Origin: Gaiellasilicea sp963791905
GTDB lineage: Bacteria; Actinomycetota; Thermoleophilia; Gaiellales; Gaiellaceae
Assembly: GCA_963791905.1 (NCBI GenBank)
Contig: CAWBTX010000002.1
Coordinates: forward strand, 310,001 to 374,000
Direction of reading: 5' to 3'
Length of the DNA stretch: 64,000 nucleotides
Part shown: positions 16,972 through 27,346 of the stretch, piece after piece
Layout of the letters: every line of letters begins with the position of its first letter
How positions within the stretch are numbered: the first letter of the stretch is position 1
Position numbers and translations under genes: made by a program
Notes under the pieces: generated by a model
Told to the model about the DNA's origin: nothing
What the model saw: only the letters and a program-made list of their open reading frames with translations
The model's database searches: none

Positions 16972-18264
16972 CTACGGCCGGGCCGCCGCCACCGCTGCGC
17001 GACCTCGTCGGCCTCGGCGTCCGTCAGCGGCCGGCAGTCGAGCAGCGTGCGGCCGTCGCGGACGACGGCGACGACCGGCGGCTCGCCCGCCCGCAACGCG
17101 GCGGCGAGCTCCTCCTCGACCGCACACGCGAAGCTCGGCAGCTCCGCGAGCGGCATGGCGCCGCCGCCGACCCGGGCGAGTCGTCTCCTCGACCGATCCG
17201 TCCGATCGCCGCCGCGAGGCGCTCCGCCCGTGCCCGGACGGCCTCGACCGGCTCGCGCAGCATCCGCAGCACGGGGATCTCCTCCGGGCGATCGAGGTAG
17301 AGGAGCAGCGTGCCCTCGAGCGCCGCCAGCGAGAGCTTGTCCGACCCGCAGCGCCCGCTGGAGCGGGTGGCGGCGAAGGCGCTCGACGAGCTCGGCCCGG
17401 CCGGCGACGATGCCGGCCTGCGGGCCGCCGAGGAGCTTGTCGCCCGAGAAGCAGACGAGATCGGCGCCTGCGGCGAGGCTCGCGGCCGGCGTCGGCTCGC
17501 CCTCGAGCGCGACGAGCGCGCCCGAGCCGAGATCGTCGACGAGCGGCAGCCCGTGCCGGCGCGCGACGGCGGCGAGCTCCGCCACCTGCGGCTGCTCGGT
17601 GAAGCCGACCTGGCGGAAGTTGGACTGGTGGACGCGCAGCAGGAGGGCGGTCTCGGGGCCGATCGCGGCCTCGTAGTCGCGCGGCGCGCGTGCGGTTCGT
17701 CGTCCCGACCTCGCGCAGCCGCGCGCCCGAGCGGCCGAGCACATCGGGGATGCGGAAGCCGTCGCCGATCTCGATCAGCTCGCCGCGCGAGACGAGCACC
17801 TCACGGCCCTCGGCCAGCGCCGCCAGGGCGAGGAGCACGGCGCCTGCGTTGTTGTTGACGACGAGCGCGCCATCTGCGCCGGTCAGCCGCCGCAGCAGCC
17901 CGGCCAGGTGGTGCTGGCGCGAGCCGCGCGAGCCGTCGACGAGGTCGTACTCCAGGTTCGAGTAGCCGAGCGCGACGTCGACCACGCGGTCGACCGCGGC
18001 CTGGGCGAGCGGCGCACGACCGAGATTCGTGTGGACGAGCACGCCGGTGGCGTTCAGCACGCGCCGGAGCTGCGGCCGCCGTGCCGCCGCGAGCTCCGCC
18101 AGCGCCCGTTCCGCGAGGTCGCCGGGATCGGCGCCGGCCTGGATCTCCTCGCGCGCCCGCTCGAACGCCGCCCGCGCCGCCTCGAGCGCGGCCGCATGCG
18201 GCTCGGCTGCCAGGCGCTCGTCGCGCAGCAGCACGTCCACGGACGGGAGGTCGCGGAGCCTCAC
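16972..18264 (-). CDS. selA: L-seryl-tRNA(Sec) selenium transferase SelA, frameshifted
   Basis: SelA converts Ser-tRNA(Sec) to Sec-tRNA(Sec) using selenophosphate and PLP. It begins MRLRDLPSVDVLLRDERL, the SelA N-domain. RRVLNATGVLVHTNLGRAPL, NNNAGAVLLALAAL, REVGTTNRT and the PLP-lysine segment LVCFSGDKLLGGPQAG are all clear. Frame breaks occur near 17695, 17330, 17190 and 16995. The frame ending at TAG 16972-16974 abuts the selB ATG (TAGATG), which is the most likely end. A 20-base inverted repeat sits just upstream of the start. Confidence 0.92.
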   Translation of the reverse strand: MRLRDLPSVDVLLRDERLAAEPHAAALEAARAAFERAREEIQAGADPGDLAERALAELAAARRPQLRRVLNATGVLVHTNLGRAPLAQAAVDRVVDVALGYSNLEYDLVDGSRGSRQHHLAGLLRRLTGADGALVVNNNAGAVLLALAALAEGREVLVSRGELIEIGDGFRIPDVLGRSGARLREVGTTNRTRAARLRGRDRPRDRPPAARPPVQLPPGRLHRAAAGGGARRRRAPARAAARRRSRLGRARRARGRADAGREPRRRRRSRLLLGRQAPRRPAGRHRRRPGRARRAPSPPPAPAGAAGRTSSRWRRSRARCSSTSIARRRSPCCGCCASRSRPSGHGRSASRRRSDGSVEETTRPGRRRRHAARGAAELRVCGRGGARRRVAGGRAAGRRRRPRRPHAARLPAADGRRGRRGRAAVAAARP

Positions 18265-18274
18265 AAAGCCAGTG

Positions 18275-18294
18275 TAAGCAGGGATGCCTGCTTA
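18275..18294. promoter_or_regulatory. 20-base palindrome between selA and the VanW gene
   Basis: The arms TAAGCAGG and CCTGCTTA are exact inverted copies around the spacer GATG. It sits 11 bases upstream of selA and 10 bases upstream of the divergent VanW gene, inside a 39-base gap that must hold both promoters. It is a good candidate operator for an unknown dimeric repressor. Confidence 0.5.
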
Positions 18295-18303
18295 ACTATC
18301 GGC

Positions 18304-19998
18304 GTGCTCAGACGCGTCCGGCTCGCCGTCACGGCCGTGATCCTCGTCGCCGCCGGTACGGCCGTCACCGCCGTCGCCGCCCGCGACGCGTACTACGTCG
18401 ACCGGCCCCTGCCGGGCGTGGTCGTGCGCGACCCGAAGCTGACCGAGCCCGTCACGGTCGTCGTCGACGGACGGCGAGTCGCCGTGCGAGCCCGGGCGCG
18501 TGCTGCGGGTCAATCGCACCGCGACCGAGCGCGCGGTCCAGGAGGCCGGCCGGCATGACTTCCTCACGAGAGTCCAGGCGCTCGCCGATCCGAGCCCGCC
18601 GGCGATCGAGGTCGATCCGGCGCTCATCGTTCGGCCGGACGAGATGAGCACGCTCGCCGACGAGCTGGCGGCCGAGCTGCGGAAGCCGACGCCGGCGCAG
18701 GTTGTCATGCGTGGCATCGAGCCCCACGTCGCTCCCGCGCGGCCCGGGCAGGCATCGACCGCCGCGCCCTCCTCAGAGGTCTGCGCGCCGCGGCGCTCGG
18801 CGGCCCGCGCGTCGTCGAGGCGACGCTGCAGGACGTCGCCGTCGAGCTCGACACGGCCGCGGCGGAGGAGGCCGCGGAGACCGCGAGGCTCGTCGTCTCG
18901 GCACCCGTGCAGCTGCACTTCGGCGACCGCGCCGTGGGCGAGCTCAGCCGGGAGGAACTCGCGCAGCTGCTCCGTTTCACTCCGCGCGGAGACCGCTTCG
19001 TCGTCACGTTCGATCCCGAGCGCGTCGCGCGCGCCGTGCGGCCGTCGGTCGCCCAGTGGCGCCGCCAGGCCAGGAATGCGCAATTCACGTTCGCGGGCGA
19101 CAGCGTCAGGATCGTCCCGTCGCGGCCGGGCCTCGACGTCAACCCGAAGCGGGCACTGGCCGCGGTCACGGCCGCCGCGTACTCGCCGACGCGGACCGCC
19201 GCGCTGACACTCAGGGAGACGCGTGCCGACCGCACGACCCGCGACGCGGAGGCGCTCGGCATTCGCGAGCGCATCTCCACGTTCACGACCGAGATGGGCG
19301 TCTCGTCGTCGAACCGGATCCACAACGTCCACCTGATGGCGGACTTCATCGACGGCACGATCATCGAGCCGGGCGACTCCTTCTCGTTCAACGAGCGCGT
19401 CGGCCCGCGCACCGTCGAGCGCGGCTTCCGCGAGGGCCAGATGATCGTCGGCTCGCTGCTGCTGCCGTCGATCGGCGGCGGCGTCTGCCAGACGGCGACG
19501 ACCCTCTTCAACAACGCCTTCGAGCTGGGCCTGCCGGTCCAGCGCCGCTACAACCACAGCTTCTACATCTCCCACTACCCGATGGGGCGCGACGCGACGG
19601 TCTCGTGGGGCGGCCCCGATCTCGTCTTCCGGAACGACCTGAAGACCGGGATCCTGATCAAGACGAGCTACACGAACGAGACGCTGACGTTCAGCTTCTA
19701 CGGCACCGACCCGAAGCGGCGCATCGTCGCCGACACGGGGCCGCAGGTGAACTGGCGGCAGCCGCAGACCACGTACGCGTACGACCCGTATGCGCCGAGC
19801 GGCTCCGTGCGCACGGTCGCGGGCTCGAACCAGCCCGGCTTCGACGTCACGGTCACGCGTACGGTCTACGAGCGCGGCAAGGTGCGGCGGAAGGACACGT
19901 TCACGAGCGCCTACGTCGCCGTCGGGCCGACGCAGATCTACGGCCCCGGGCGCACGATCCCCGGGCCGTACTTCGTGCTGCCGCGGTCTGACGTCTGA
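18304..19998 (+). CDS. VanW family protein with peptidoglycan-binding-like domains, frameshifted near N-terminus
   Basis: The GTG start gives an N-terminal membrane anchor (RRVRLAVTAVILVAAGTAVT). Two DUF/PG_binding_4-like segments follow (RPLPGVVVRDPKLTEPVTVV and the region around FVVTFDPERVARAVRPSV). The VanW domain spans the last ~220 residues: STFTTEMGVSSSNRIHNVHL, IDGTIIEPGDSFSFNERVGP and IGGGVCQTATTLFNNAFELG. VanW occurs in vancomycin-resistance clusters, but here no other van gene is present. The role is probably in the cell wall. Breaks near 18485 and 18775 need one base each. Confidence 0.85.
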
Positions 19999-20001
19999 CG
20001 C

Positions 20002-20724
20002 CTACTCGGCGTCGGCCTTCTCCGGCGACGCCGGGCTCGGAGCACTCCGCCTCGGAGCACCACGCGAGTCGTAGCTCTCGACCACGATCCGCACCGCCTC
20101 CTCGGGCGAATCGGTGACGTGGAGGAGCGCGACGTCCTCCCGCGAGATCATCCCGTCGGCGAGCAGCTCGCGGTCGATCCAGCTCAGCATCTCCGCCCAG
20201 TAGTCGCGGTCGAACAGGACGACGGGGAAGTTCAGCACCTTGCCGGTCTGGATCAGGGTGAGGGACTCGAACAGCTCGTCGAGCGTGCCGAAGCCGCCGG
20301 GGAAGATGACGAATCCCTCGGCGGCCTTCACGAACATCGTCTTGCGGGCGTAGAAGTGCTTGAACGTCATCCCGAGGTCGACGTACGGGTTGAGGCCCTG
20401 CTCGTGCGGGAGCGTGATGTTGAAGCCGACGGACAGGCCGCCGCCCTCCTTGCAGCCGCGGTTCGCCGCCTCCATCACGCCTGGGCCGCCGCCCGTCACG
20501 ACCGCGAACCCGGACTCGGCGAAGAGCCGGCCGGTGTCGCGGGCGGCGCGGTACGGCGAGGACTCCTCCGTGACGCGGGCGGAGCCGAAGATCGAGACGG
20601 CCGGCCGGTCGATCTCGAGCACCGTCTGGAAGCCGCTCAGGAACTCCGAGGCGATGATCGAGACGTCGTTTGCGAGGTCCTCGTGCGTGCGCTCGAGGAC
20701 GCGCCTGTCGTCGACCTCGGTCAC
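20002..20724 (-). CDS. LOG family (TIGR00730) Rossmann-fold protein
   Basis: The 240-residue protein begins at GTG 20722-20724. It holds the LOG signatures VVTGGGPGVMEAANRG and GFVIFPGGFGTLDELFESLT. LOG proteins are phosphoribohydrolases that release adenine or cytokinin bases from nucleotide monophosphates; older annotations call them lysine decarboxylases. The long N-terminus (TEVDDRRVLERTHEDLANDV) resembles the larger subgroup, whose substrate is less certain. The start lies 2 bases... after the metalloprotease stop, suggesting one operon. Confidence 0.88.
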   Translation of the reverse strand: MTEVDDRRVLERTHEDLANDVSIIASEFLSGFQTVLEIDRPAVSIFGSARVTEESSPYRAARDTGRLFAESGFAVVTGGGPGVMEAANRGCKEGGGLSVGFNITLPHEQGLNPYVDLGMTFKHFYARKTMFVKAAEGFVIFPGGFGTLDELFESLTLIQTGKVLNFPVVLFDRDYWAEMLSWIDRELLADGMISREDVALLHVTDSPEEAVRIVVESYDSRGAPRRSAPSPASPEKADAE

Positions 20725-20726
20725 AC

Positions 20727-21573
20727 CTAGATGTCGCGCTCGATGTACGACGCCGACATGGCCACCGTGAGGATGGCCGCGAGGGCGATGTAGGAAACGC
20801 CCGCAATCACGCGCCGCCTCGGGCTGACGCGGTAGTAGGCCTCCGCCTCCGGCCGCCGGCGCTCGCGCCACCGCCGCCACGACTCGAGCCCGCCCAGGAC
20901 GAGGATCAGGATGATGATGGGATTCGGCGCCAGGATCGTGATGCCCAGGAGCAGCACGAGGCCGACGACCCAGAGCGCCGGGTGGATCGCGGCGACGATC
21001 CGGCCACCGTCGAGCGGGCTGATCGGGGCCAGGTTGAACAGGTTGAGGAAGAACCCGGTGAACGCGAGCGCGACGAGCAGGTCGGAGTCGAGTGCCTCGC
21101 CGAGCCCCCAGACCGCCGCCGCGCCGAGGCTGCCGAGGATCGGCCCCGCGATCGCGAGCTTGGCCTCGTTCCAGGCGTCGTCCGGGAGCCGCTTCAGCGT
21201 GATCAGGGCGCCCAGGAAGGGGATGAACATCGGCGCCGAGACGGGGAGTCCCTGTCGCTTCGCCTCGAGCACGTGCCCCAGCTCGTGGACGAGGAGCAGG
21301 ATCGTGAAGCCGGCCGCGAACTGCCAGCCCCAGAGGAGCGCGTACGCGCCGATCGAGACGAGCATCGAGCCGGCGACGGTGAAGAGCTTGAACTTGAAGA
21401 TCGCCGCGAAGAGGAACTTCAGCTTCCAGATCGCGAAGCCGATCGCCGCGATCGGCGCCCAGAGCTTGCGCAGCACGTCGCGGACGCGTGGTCGGCTGCT
21501 TGATCGGCGAGTAACCGCGGCCAACGTCGGGCTCCTCGAGCTCGCGCGGCGCGTATGGGTCGTACTGGCTCAC
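20727..21573 (-). CDS. Site-2 protease-like M50 metalloprotease, frameshifted near N-terminus
   Basis: The protein starts MSQYDPYAPRELEEPDVGRG. One base near 21485 breaks the frame, and the rest continues RVRDVLRKLWAPIAAIGFAI. The zinc motif is FTILLLVHELGHVLEAKRQG (HExxH) and the third ligand region is FNLAPISPLDGGRI. Five or six hydrophobic segments follow or flank these motifs. Family members cut membrane proteins inside the bilayer. The substrate is unknown. It is cotranscribed with the LOG gene (2-base gap). Confidence 0.86.
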
Positions 21574-21618
21574 TTACTCAGAGTACTCGTCGCCGTTCGG
21601 GTGGCCCTTGAGCGCTGC

Positions 21619-24342
21619 TCAGCTGGGGTGGTGGGACCGGCTGCCGCTGAGCTCGCTCTCGAGCACGTCCCGCACGACGTGCTCGGCCTGCTCGACGCCG
21701 GTCGCGAAGGCCGCCTCGAACGCTGCGTCGCCGAGCGCCGACCGGAGCCGCTCGACCGTCTCGTCGATGAACTCCTGCTCGAGTCGATCCGGGACGGCCC
21801 CGACGCCACGAACTGCCGGACGCTGCGCCGAGGAGACGCGCCGCGGACGCGTGATCCCCCGCCTCCCGAGGCTCCCATGCGAGCCAGACGCAGCAGGAGG
21901 CAGCGAGGTGGTGGAAGCCGAGGCCGGTGAAGAGCGAGAGCGCTTCGGCGAGCTGCGTGCGTCCGGTCGACGTGTTGCCGAGGCGCAGGTTCGCGTCGCC
22001 GAGCCCCAGCAGTGCGAAGGCGATCCTGTCGGACGACCCCGACCGTCGGGCGACCGCCAGGCACTCCTCGAAGATCTCCGCGACGGCCGCGAAGTCGCGG
22101 TCCTCCCAGACGAACGCGCCGAGGTTGTTGAGCGCGAGTGCGAGGTGCGCGTCGTTGCCGAGTTTTCGCGCCAGCTCGACCCCCTGCTCCCGCAGCGCGC
22201 GGGCCTGCTCGCGATCCCCTGTGTCCTGAGCGATGTTCCCGAGCAGGATCACGCTCCGGAAGCGCTCGGTGTCGTCGCCGGCCGTGGCTGCGAGCTCGAG
22301 CGCCTGTTGCGCACGCGCCTGCGCCGACTCGAGCTCGGCCTGTCGCCACTCGAGCGTTGCGACGCCGTTGAGGGCTCCCGCGCGCAGCACGGACGGAGCG
22401 TCGTGCTTGCTCAACACTTGGTCGAGCCACGCGCGGCCTTCGCTCAGATGCCCGCGCACGAGCCAGAAACGGGAGAGTGCGACGGCGAGCCGATAGCTCA
22501 CTTCGGTCAGCCCGCCGGAGACCGCGAAGGCGAGCGCCGCGCGCAGGTTGTCGTGCTCCCGCTCGAGCGCGGCGAAGGCCGCTTCGGCGCCGTCCGTGAT
22601 GAACGCAGCTGCGTTGCGCTCCGCGAGCTCGAGCGTAGTACTCCGCGTGCCGGCTCCGCACATCCTGCTCGTCGGGCTCGTCGGCCAGCCGCTCGAGCGC
22701 GTACTCGCGGATCGTCTGCAGCATCCGGAAGCGACCGTCGTCCGCGCGGCGAACGAGGCTGCCCTCGACCAGGCTCTCGAGCGCGCCGACCTCCGCGGCG
22801 CAGACGGCCGCAGCCGCGTCGCGGTCGAAGCCGCCGGCGAAGACGCCGAGACAGGCGAACAGGCGCCTCCCCGGTCGGCTCGAGCAGCGCGTCGCTCCAT
22901 GCGATCGCCGCCCGCAGCGTGCGCTGTCGCTCGGGTAGGTCGCGCGCGCCCTCCGAGGCGAGCTCGAGCCGCCGGTCGAGGGAGGCGAGCAGCTCGTCGG
23001 GCAGCAGCTCGCGCCGTTCGCGCCGCGACCAGCTCGATCGCGAGCGGCAACCGGTCAAGCCGTTCGCAGATCTCACCGACGAGCCGTGGATCCGCCGGCC
23101 CTCGCCCGGCCGCCCGCGCCCGGGCCGACGAAGAGCTCCTCCGCCTCACCGGCCGGCAGCGGCGGCACCGGGAACTCGTGCTCGCCGTAGACGCGCAGTG
23201 GTGCCCGGCTCGTCGCGAGCACGCGCAGGCGCGGAGCCGCGTGCAGCAGCTCCGTCACGAGCGGGGCGGCGTCGAGGAGCTGCTCGAAGTTGTCGAGGAG
23301 GAGGAGCAGCTCGCGGTCGCGCAGCTCCTCGAGCAGCGCTTCCTCGGGTATCCCCAGCGTCGACGCGATCGTGGGCCGGACGAGCGCCGGGTCGACGAGG
23401 GTTGCGAGCCCGACGAACCAGACGCCGTCGGCGAAGGCGTCCGCGAGCTCGTGGGCGGCGCTTAGCCGCGACCCGCGTCTTGCCGGCCCCACCGGTTCCG
23501 GTGAGCGTGACGAGCCGCGCGTCACCCCGCAGCAGGCCGGTCACGGCGTCCACCTCGGCCCGGCGGCCGACGAGCGCCGTGGCGGGTGCCGGCAGATGCC
23601 GTCGCGCGCGCAGCGACTCCGGCTCGACCACGAGCGCGGCGTCCTGTCGGAGGATCGCGCGCTGCAGGGCGCGGAGCTCGGCTCCCGGCTCGAGGCCGAG
23701 CTCGTCGAGCGCGCGCCGACCCTCCGCGTACGACGCGAGCGCGTCGGCCTGGCGACCGGCTCGGTAGAGGGCGAGCATGACGAGGCCGCGAAGCCGCTCG
23801 CGCAGCGGCTGCTCGGCGAGGAGGCTCTCCAGCTCGCTCAACTCGAGCGTCCGGCCGAGGGCGAGCGTGCTGTCGGCGCGGTCCTCGAGCGCGGCGAGGC
23901 GGAGCTCCTCGAGGCGTCCGGCTTCGGCGGCGGCGCGAGCGTCGTCCTCGAAGCCGGCGAGCGGCGGCCCTCGCCAGAGCGCAAGGGCAGCGTCGAGCCT
24001 GGCGATCGCCGGCTCGTGCCGGCCTGCTCCGCGATCCGCGCGCGCGGACTCGACCAGGCGCTCGAACTCGTCCGCGTCGAGCTGCGACGTCGGGCAGCCG
24101 GTAGCCGCTTCCGTCGCGCGAGACCTCGATCCCAGCCTTGCGCAACCCCGAGACGTAGACCTGCAGCGCATGCGGCGCGCTCGCCGGCGGCTGCCCGGGC
24201 CACAACGCGTCGACGAGCCGCTCGACCAGCAACCGGCCGCGCCGCGTGCGAGGAGAAGCGCGACGAGGAGCGCGCGCTGCTTCGGACTGCCGTTGAACGG
24301 CCCACCGTCGACCCTCAGCGGCCCGAGTATCGCGACCTGCAC
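21619..24342 (-). CDS. SARP/AfsR-type transcriptional regulator (OmpR-BTAD-NB-ARC-TPR), frameshifted
   Basis: The protein is about 900 residues. It begins MQVAILGPLRVDGGPFNGSP, a winged-helix DNA-binding domain, and continues LLVERLVDALWPGQPPASAP and LQVYVSGLRKAGIEVSRDGS. The BTAD follows (DADEFERLVESARADRG, LRGLVMLALYRAGRQADALA). The P-loop is LVTLTGTGGAGKTRVA, with LLLLLDNFEQLLDAAPLVTE as Walker B. The C-terminal TPRs include NDAHLALALNNLGAFVWEDR. It ends DVLESELSGSRSHHPS at a TGA at 21619. I count at least seven frame breaks, read as errors. The target is unknown; SARPs often sit beside what they control. Confidence 0.85.
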
Positions 24343-24380
24343 GAGCCTCCTCTCGAGCGTCCCTTAGCGCATTCTGAGGC

Positions 24381-25020
24381 CTACGAGCCCTGGCCGATCC
24401 ACTCCTCGCCGCCCTCGTAGACCTCCTTCTTCCACAGCGGCACGGTGTGCTTGAGCGTGTCGATCGCCTCCTTGCAGGCGGCGAGCGCGTCCTGCGCGAT
24501 GTGGCGCGGAGACAGCGATGACGACGCTCGCCTCGCCGATCTCGACCCGGCCGACGCGGTGGTGGATCGCGATCTCGCCGAGCGTAGAACCGGCGCCGTA
24601 AGTCGTCCGCGAGCGCCGCCATCGTCTGCTCGGCCATGCCCTCGTAGGCCTCGTACTCGAGGTAGCGCACGTCGCGGTCGCGCGAGCGGTTGCGCACCGT
24701 CCCCGTGAAGGTCGCGATCGCGCCCGCCTCGTCGCGGCGCACCTCGCGCACGACGGCATCGAGCGACAGCGGGTCGGCCGAGAGCCGGAAGCGCCGCCCG
24801 AGACCGGTGGGATGAGCGCGACCTCGTCGCCGTCCGCCAGGGGCGTGTCCGGCGCGGCGTACTCCTTGTTCACGGCGTAGAGCAGCCCTGCGGGCTCGTC
24901 GCCGAGCTCGAGCGCGGGCCAGACGTCGCTCACCGTCGCCCGGCGGGGAGCTCGCAGCGTCCGCGACCCTGTGCCCGCCCGCTCGCGCAGTCCCGCAAAG
25001 AGCCGCACCGAGACGTCCAC
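24381..25020 (-). CDS. Molybdopterin synthase MoaD-MoaE fusion, frameshifted
   Basis: Molybdopterin synthase inserts two sulfurs into cyclic pyranopterin monophosphate. The first ~75 residues (VDVSVRLFAGLRERAGT to VALIPPVSGG) are MoaD, ending in the reactive Gly-Gly. With one base corrected near 24800 the frame passes straight into MoaE: RFRLSADPLSLDAVVREV, GAIATFTGTVRN and YLEYEAYEGMAEQTMAALAD, then LGEIAIHHRVGRVEIGEASV and a tail ending EEWIGQGS. Two further breaks lie near 24590 and 24510. If the fusion is real, the Gly-Gly must be freed by proteolysis, as proposed for other fused forms. Separate overlapping genes remain possible. Confidence 0.82.
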
Positions 25021-25082
25021 CCGGTCGAGCCTAGCCGCTCGGGCAGTTGCCCTCGGCCCGGCTGACATGTTACTTCTCGCTC

Positions 25083-25750
25083 ATGAGCGTCACGCTGAGC
25101 CCGGCGACGCTGAACGACCAGGTCTACGAGACCCTCAAGCGCCGTCTCGTGCAGCGCCAGATCGGCGCCGGCGAGAAGGTCAGCCTGCACGAGCTCGCCG
25201 GCGAGCTCGGGCGTCTCGCGCAGCCCGGTTCACCACGCCCTCACGCGGCTCGTCTCGGAGGGGCTCCTGACGGTCAAGTCGCGCCGCGGCTACTACGTGA
25301 CTGCCGCTGACCGAGTCGACGATCGCGGACGGCTACGACGTGCGCCTGGCGCTCGAGCTGCAGGCGGCCGAAGGGGCCGTCGGGCCGGGTCGGGCGAGAC
25401 GGGCTCCAGCACGCTGCGCGAGCTCTACGAGGCGACCGCCGCCGCCGTCTCGCACACCGACTGGGACGCGGCGAACGCCGCGTTTCACGAGCACCAGGTC
25501 GACCTCGCCGGCAACGCGCCTGCTCTCGCGCTTCTACCGCGAGCTCTCCGTGAATCTGATGATGCAGGTGATCCGGGGCGGCCAGGTCGAGGGCGGCGCC
25601 TACCTTCCCGCCGAGCACGAGGCGATCGTCGCGGCCTACGAGGCCGCCGACCTCGAGCGCGCGCGCGACTGCGATCCGCGCGCACATCGTCACGGGCCGG
25701 AGGATCGCGCTCGACGCGCTCGAGCGGGCCGGAGGGGTCGTGACCTCTAG
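25083..25750 (+). CDS. GntR family transcriptional regulator (FadR-like), frameshifted
   Basis: The ATG at 25083 gives MSVTLSPATLNDQVYETLKR and ERLVQRQIG-type sequence, the GntR N-terminus. The winged helix continues VHHALTRLVSEGLLTVKSRR after a break near 25215. The C-terminal FCD-like domain includes RLALELQAAEGAV, FYRELSVNLMMQVIRGGQVE and YLPAEHEAIVAAYEAADLER. Three or more breaks blur the C-terminus, and the exact stop (25743 or 25750) is uncertain. It sits 16 bases before the methylmalonyl-CoA mutase gene, which it may control. Confidence 0.78.
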
Positions 25751-25765
25751 CCGTACGATCATTCC

Positions 25766-27343
25766 GTGGCGCGCACGGAGAAGCGCGAGACGGACTCGGG
25801 CATCGAGATCAAGCCGGTCTACACGGCGGACGACGCCGACGCCGCCGAGCTCGAGCTGCCGGGCGAGTTTCCGTACACGCGCGGGCCGTATCCCGACATG
25901 TACCGCGGCCGGCCGTGGACGATCCGCCAGTACGCGGGCTTCGCCTCGGCCGAGGAGACGAACGCGCGCTTCCGCTACCTGCTCGAGCGCGGCCAGACGG
26001 GGCTCTCGGTCGCGTTCGACCTGCCGACGCAGCTCGGCTACGACTCCGACGACCCGCGCGCGCTCGGCGAGGTCGGCCGGACCGGTGTCGCGATCGACTC
26101 GCTCGCGGACATGCGGATCCTCCTCGACGGCATCCCGCTCGGCGAGGTCTCGACCTCGATGACGATCAACGCGCCCGCCTCGCTGCTGCTGCTCCTCTAC
26201 GAGCTCGTCGCCGAGGAGCAGGGCGTGCCGGGATCGGCGCTGCGCGGCACGGTGCAGAACGACATCCTCAAGGAGTACGTGGCGCGCGGGAACTACATCT
26301 TCCCGCCGCGCCCGTCGATGCGGCTCACGACCGACCTCTTCGCCTACTGCGCGGAGCGGATCCCGAGCTGGAACACGATCTCGATCTCCGGCTACCACAT
26401 CCGCGAGGCCGGCTCGACCGCGGTGCAGGAGCTCGCGTTCACGCTCGTCAACGGGATCGCCTACGCGGCGGCCGCGATCGAGGCCGGCCTCTCGCCCGAC
26501 GACTTCGGCGCGCGCCTCTCGTTCTTCTTCAACGCGCACAACCACTTCTTCCAGGAGGTGGCGAAGTTCCGCGCCGCGCGCCGCCTGTGGGCGTCGATCA
26601 TGCGCGACCGCTTCGGCGCGACGAACCCGCGCGCGCTCGCGCTGCGCTTCCACGCGCAGACGGGCGGCTCGACCCTGACCGCCCAGCAGCCGGAGAACAA
26701 CATCGTCCGGGTCGCGATCCAGGCGCTCTCGGCGGTGGCCGGCGGCGCGCAGAGCCTGCACACGAACGGGTTCGACGAGGCGCTCGCGCTGCCGACCGAG
26801 CGCTCGGCGCGGATCGCGCTGCGCACGCAGCAGCTCCTCGCGCACGAGGCCGGCGTCACCGACACCGCCGACCCGCTCGGCGGCTCGTTCTTCATCGAGG
26901 CGCTGACGGACGAGCTCGAGGCGCGAGGCGCGCGAGCTGATCGAGCGGGTCGACGAGCTCGGCGGCGCGGTGGCGGCGATCGAGCAGGGCTTCGTCCAGC
27001 GCGAGATCGAGGAGGCCGCCTTCCGCTACACGAGCGAGGTCGAGTCGGGCGAGCGCGTCATCGTCGGCGTGAACCGCTTCGTGGAGCGGGACGCCGAGGA
27101 GGTGGAGCTGCACCGGCTCGATCCCGAGGGCGAGGCGCGTCAGGTGCAGCGGACTCGAGCGCGTTCGTGCCGAGCGCGACGCCGCGGCGCCGAGGCGGCG
27201 CTGGCCGAGGTGCGCCGCGTCGGCGGCCGGCAGCGAGAACCTGATGCCGCCGATGCGCGAGGCGCTTACGCGCGGGCTGCACGGTCGGCGAGATCTGCAA
27301 CGCCCTCCGCGAGGAGTTCGGCACGTTCGACGCGCAGCATTGA
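25766..27343 (+). CDS. Methylmalonyl-CoA mutase, large (catalytic) subunit, frameshifted at 3' end
   Basis: The TIM-barrel half of a B12-dependent acyl-CoA mutase, about 525 residues from GTG 25766. RPWTIRQYAGFASAEETNAR carries the Tyr, and FPPRPSMRLTTDLFAY the Arg, that in methylmalonyl-CoA mutase hold the substrate carboxylate. Isobutyryl-CoA mutases have Phe and Gln there. SGYHIREAGSTAVQELAF and FHAQTGGSTLTAQQPENNIV are family blocks. There is no cobalamin-binding domain, so a separate small subunit must exist; none is in the window. Breaks lie near 26930, 27150, 27190 and 27280. The end reads EICNALREEFGTFDAQH. Confidence 0.9.
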
Positions 27344-27346
27344 GCG

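Noticed and set aside
15021..18264. selA and selB as decayed pseudogenes
   Set aside because: All catalytic and G-motif residues are intact across the frames, the breaks are single bases in G/C runs, and unrelated neighbours show the same pattern.
18304..19998. Vancomycin-resistance cluster because of VanW
   Set aside because: No vanR/S/H/A/X-like gene lies nearby; VanW-domain proteins are common in actinobacteria without resistance.
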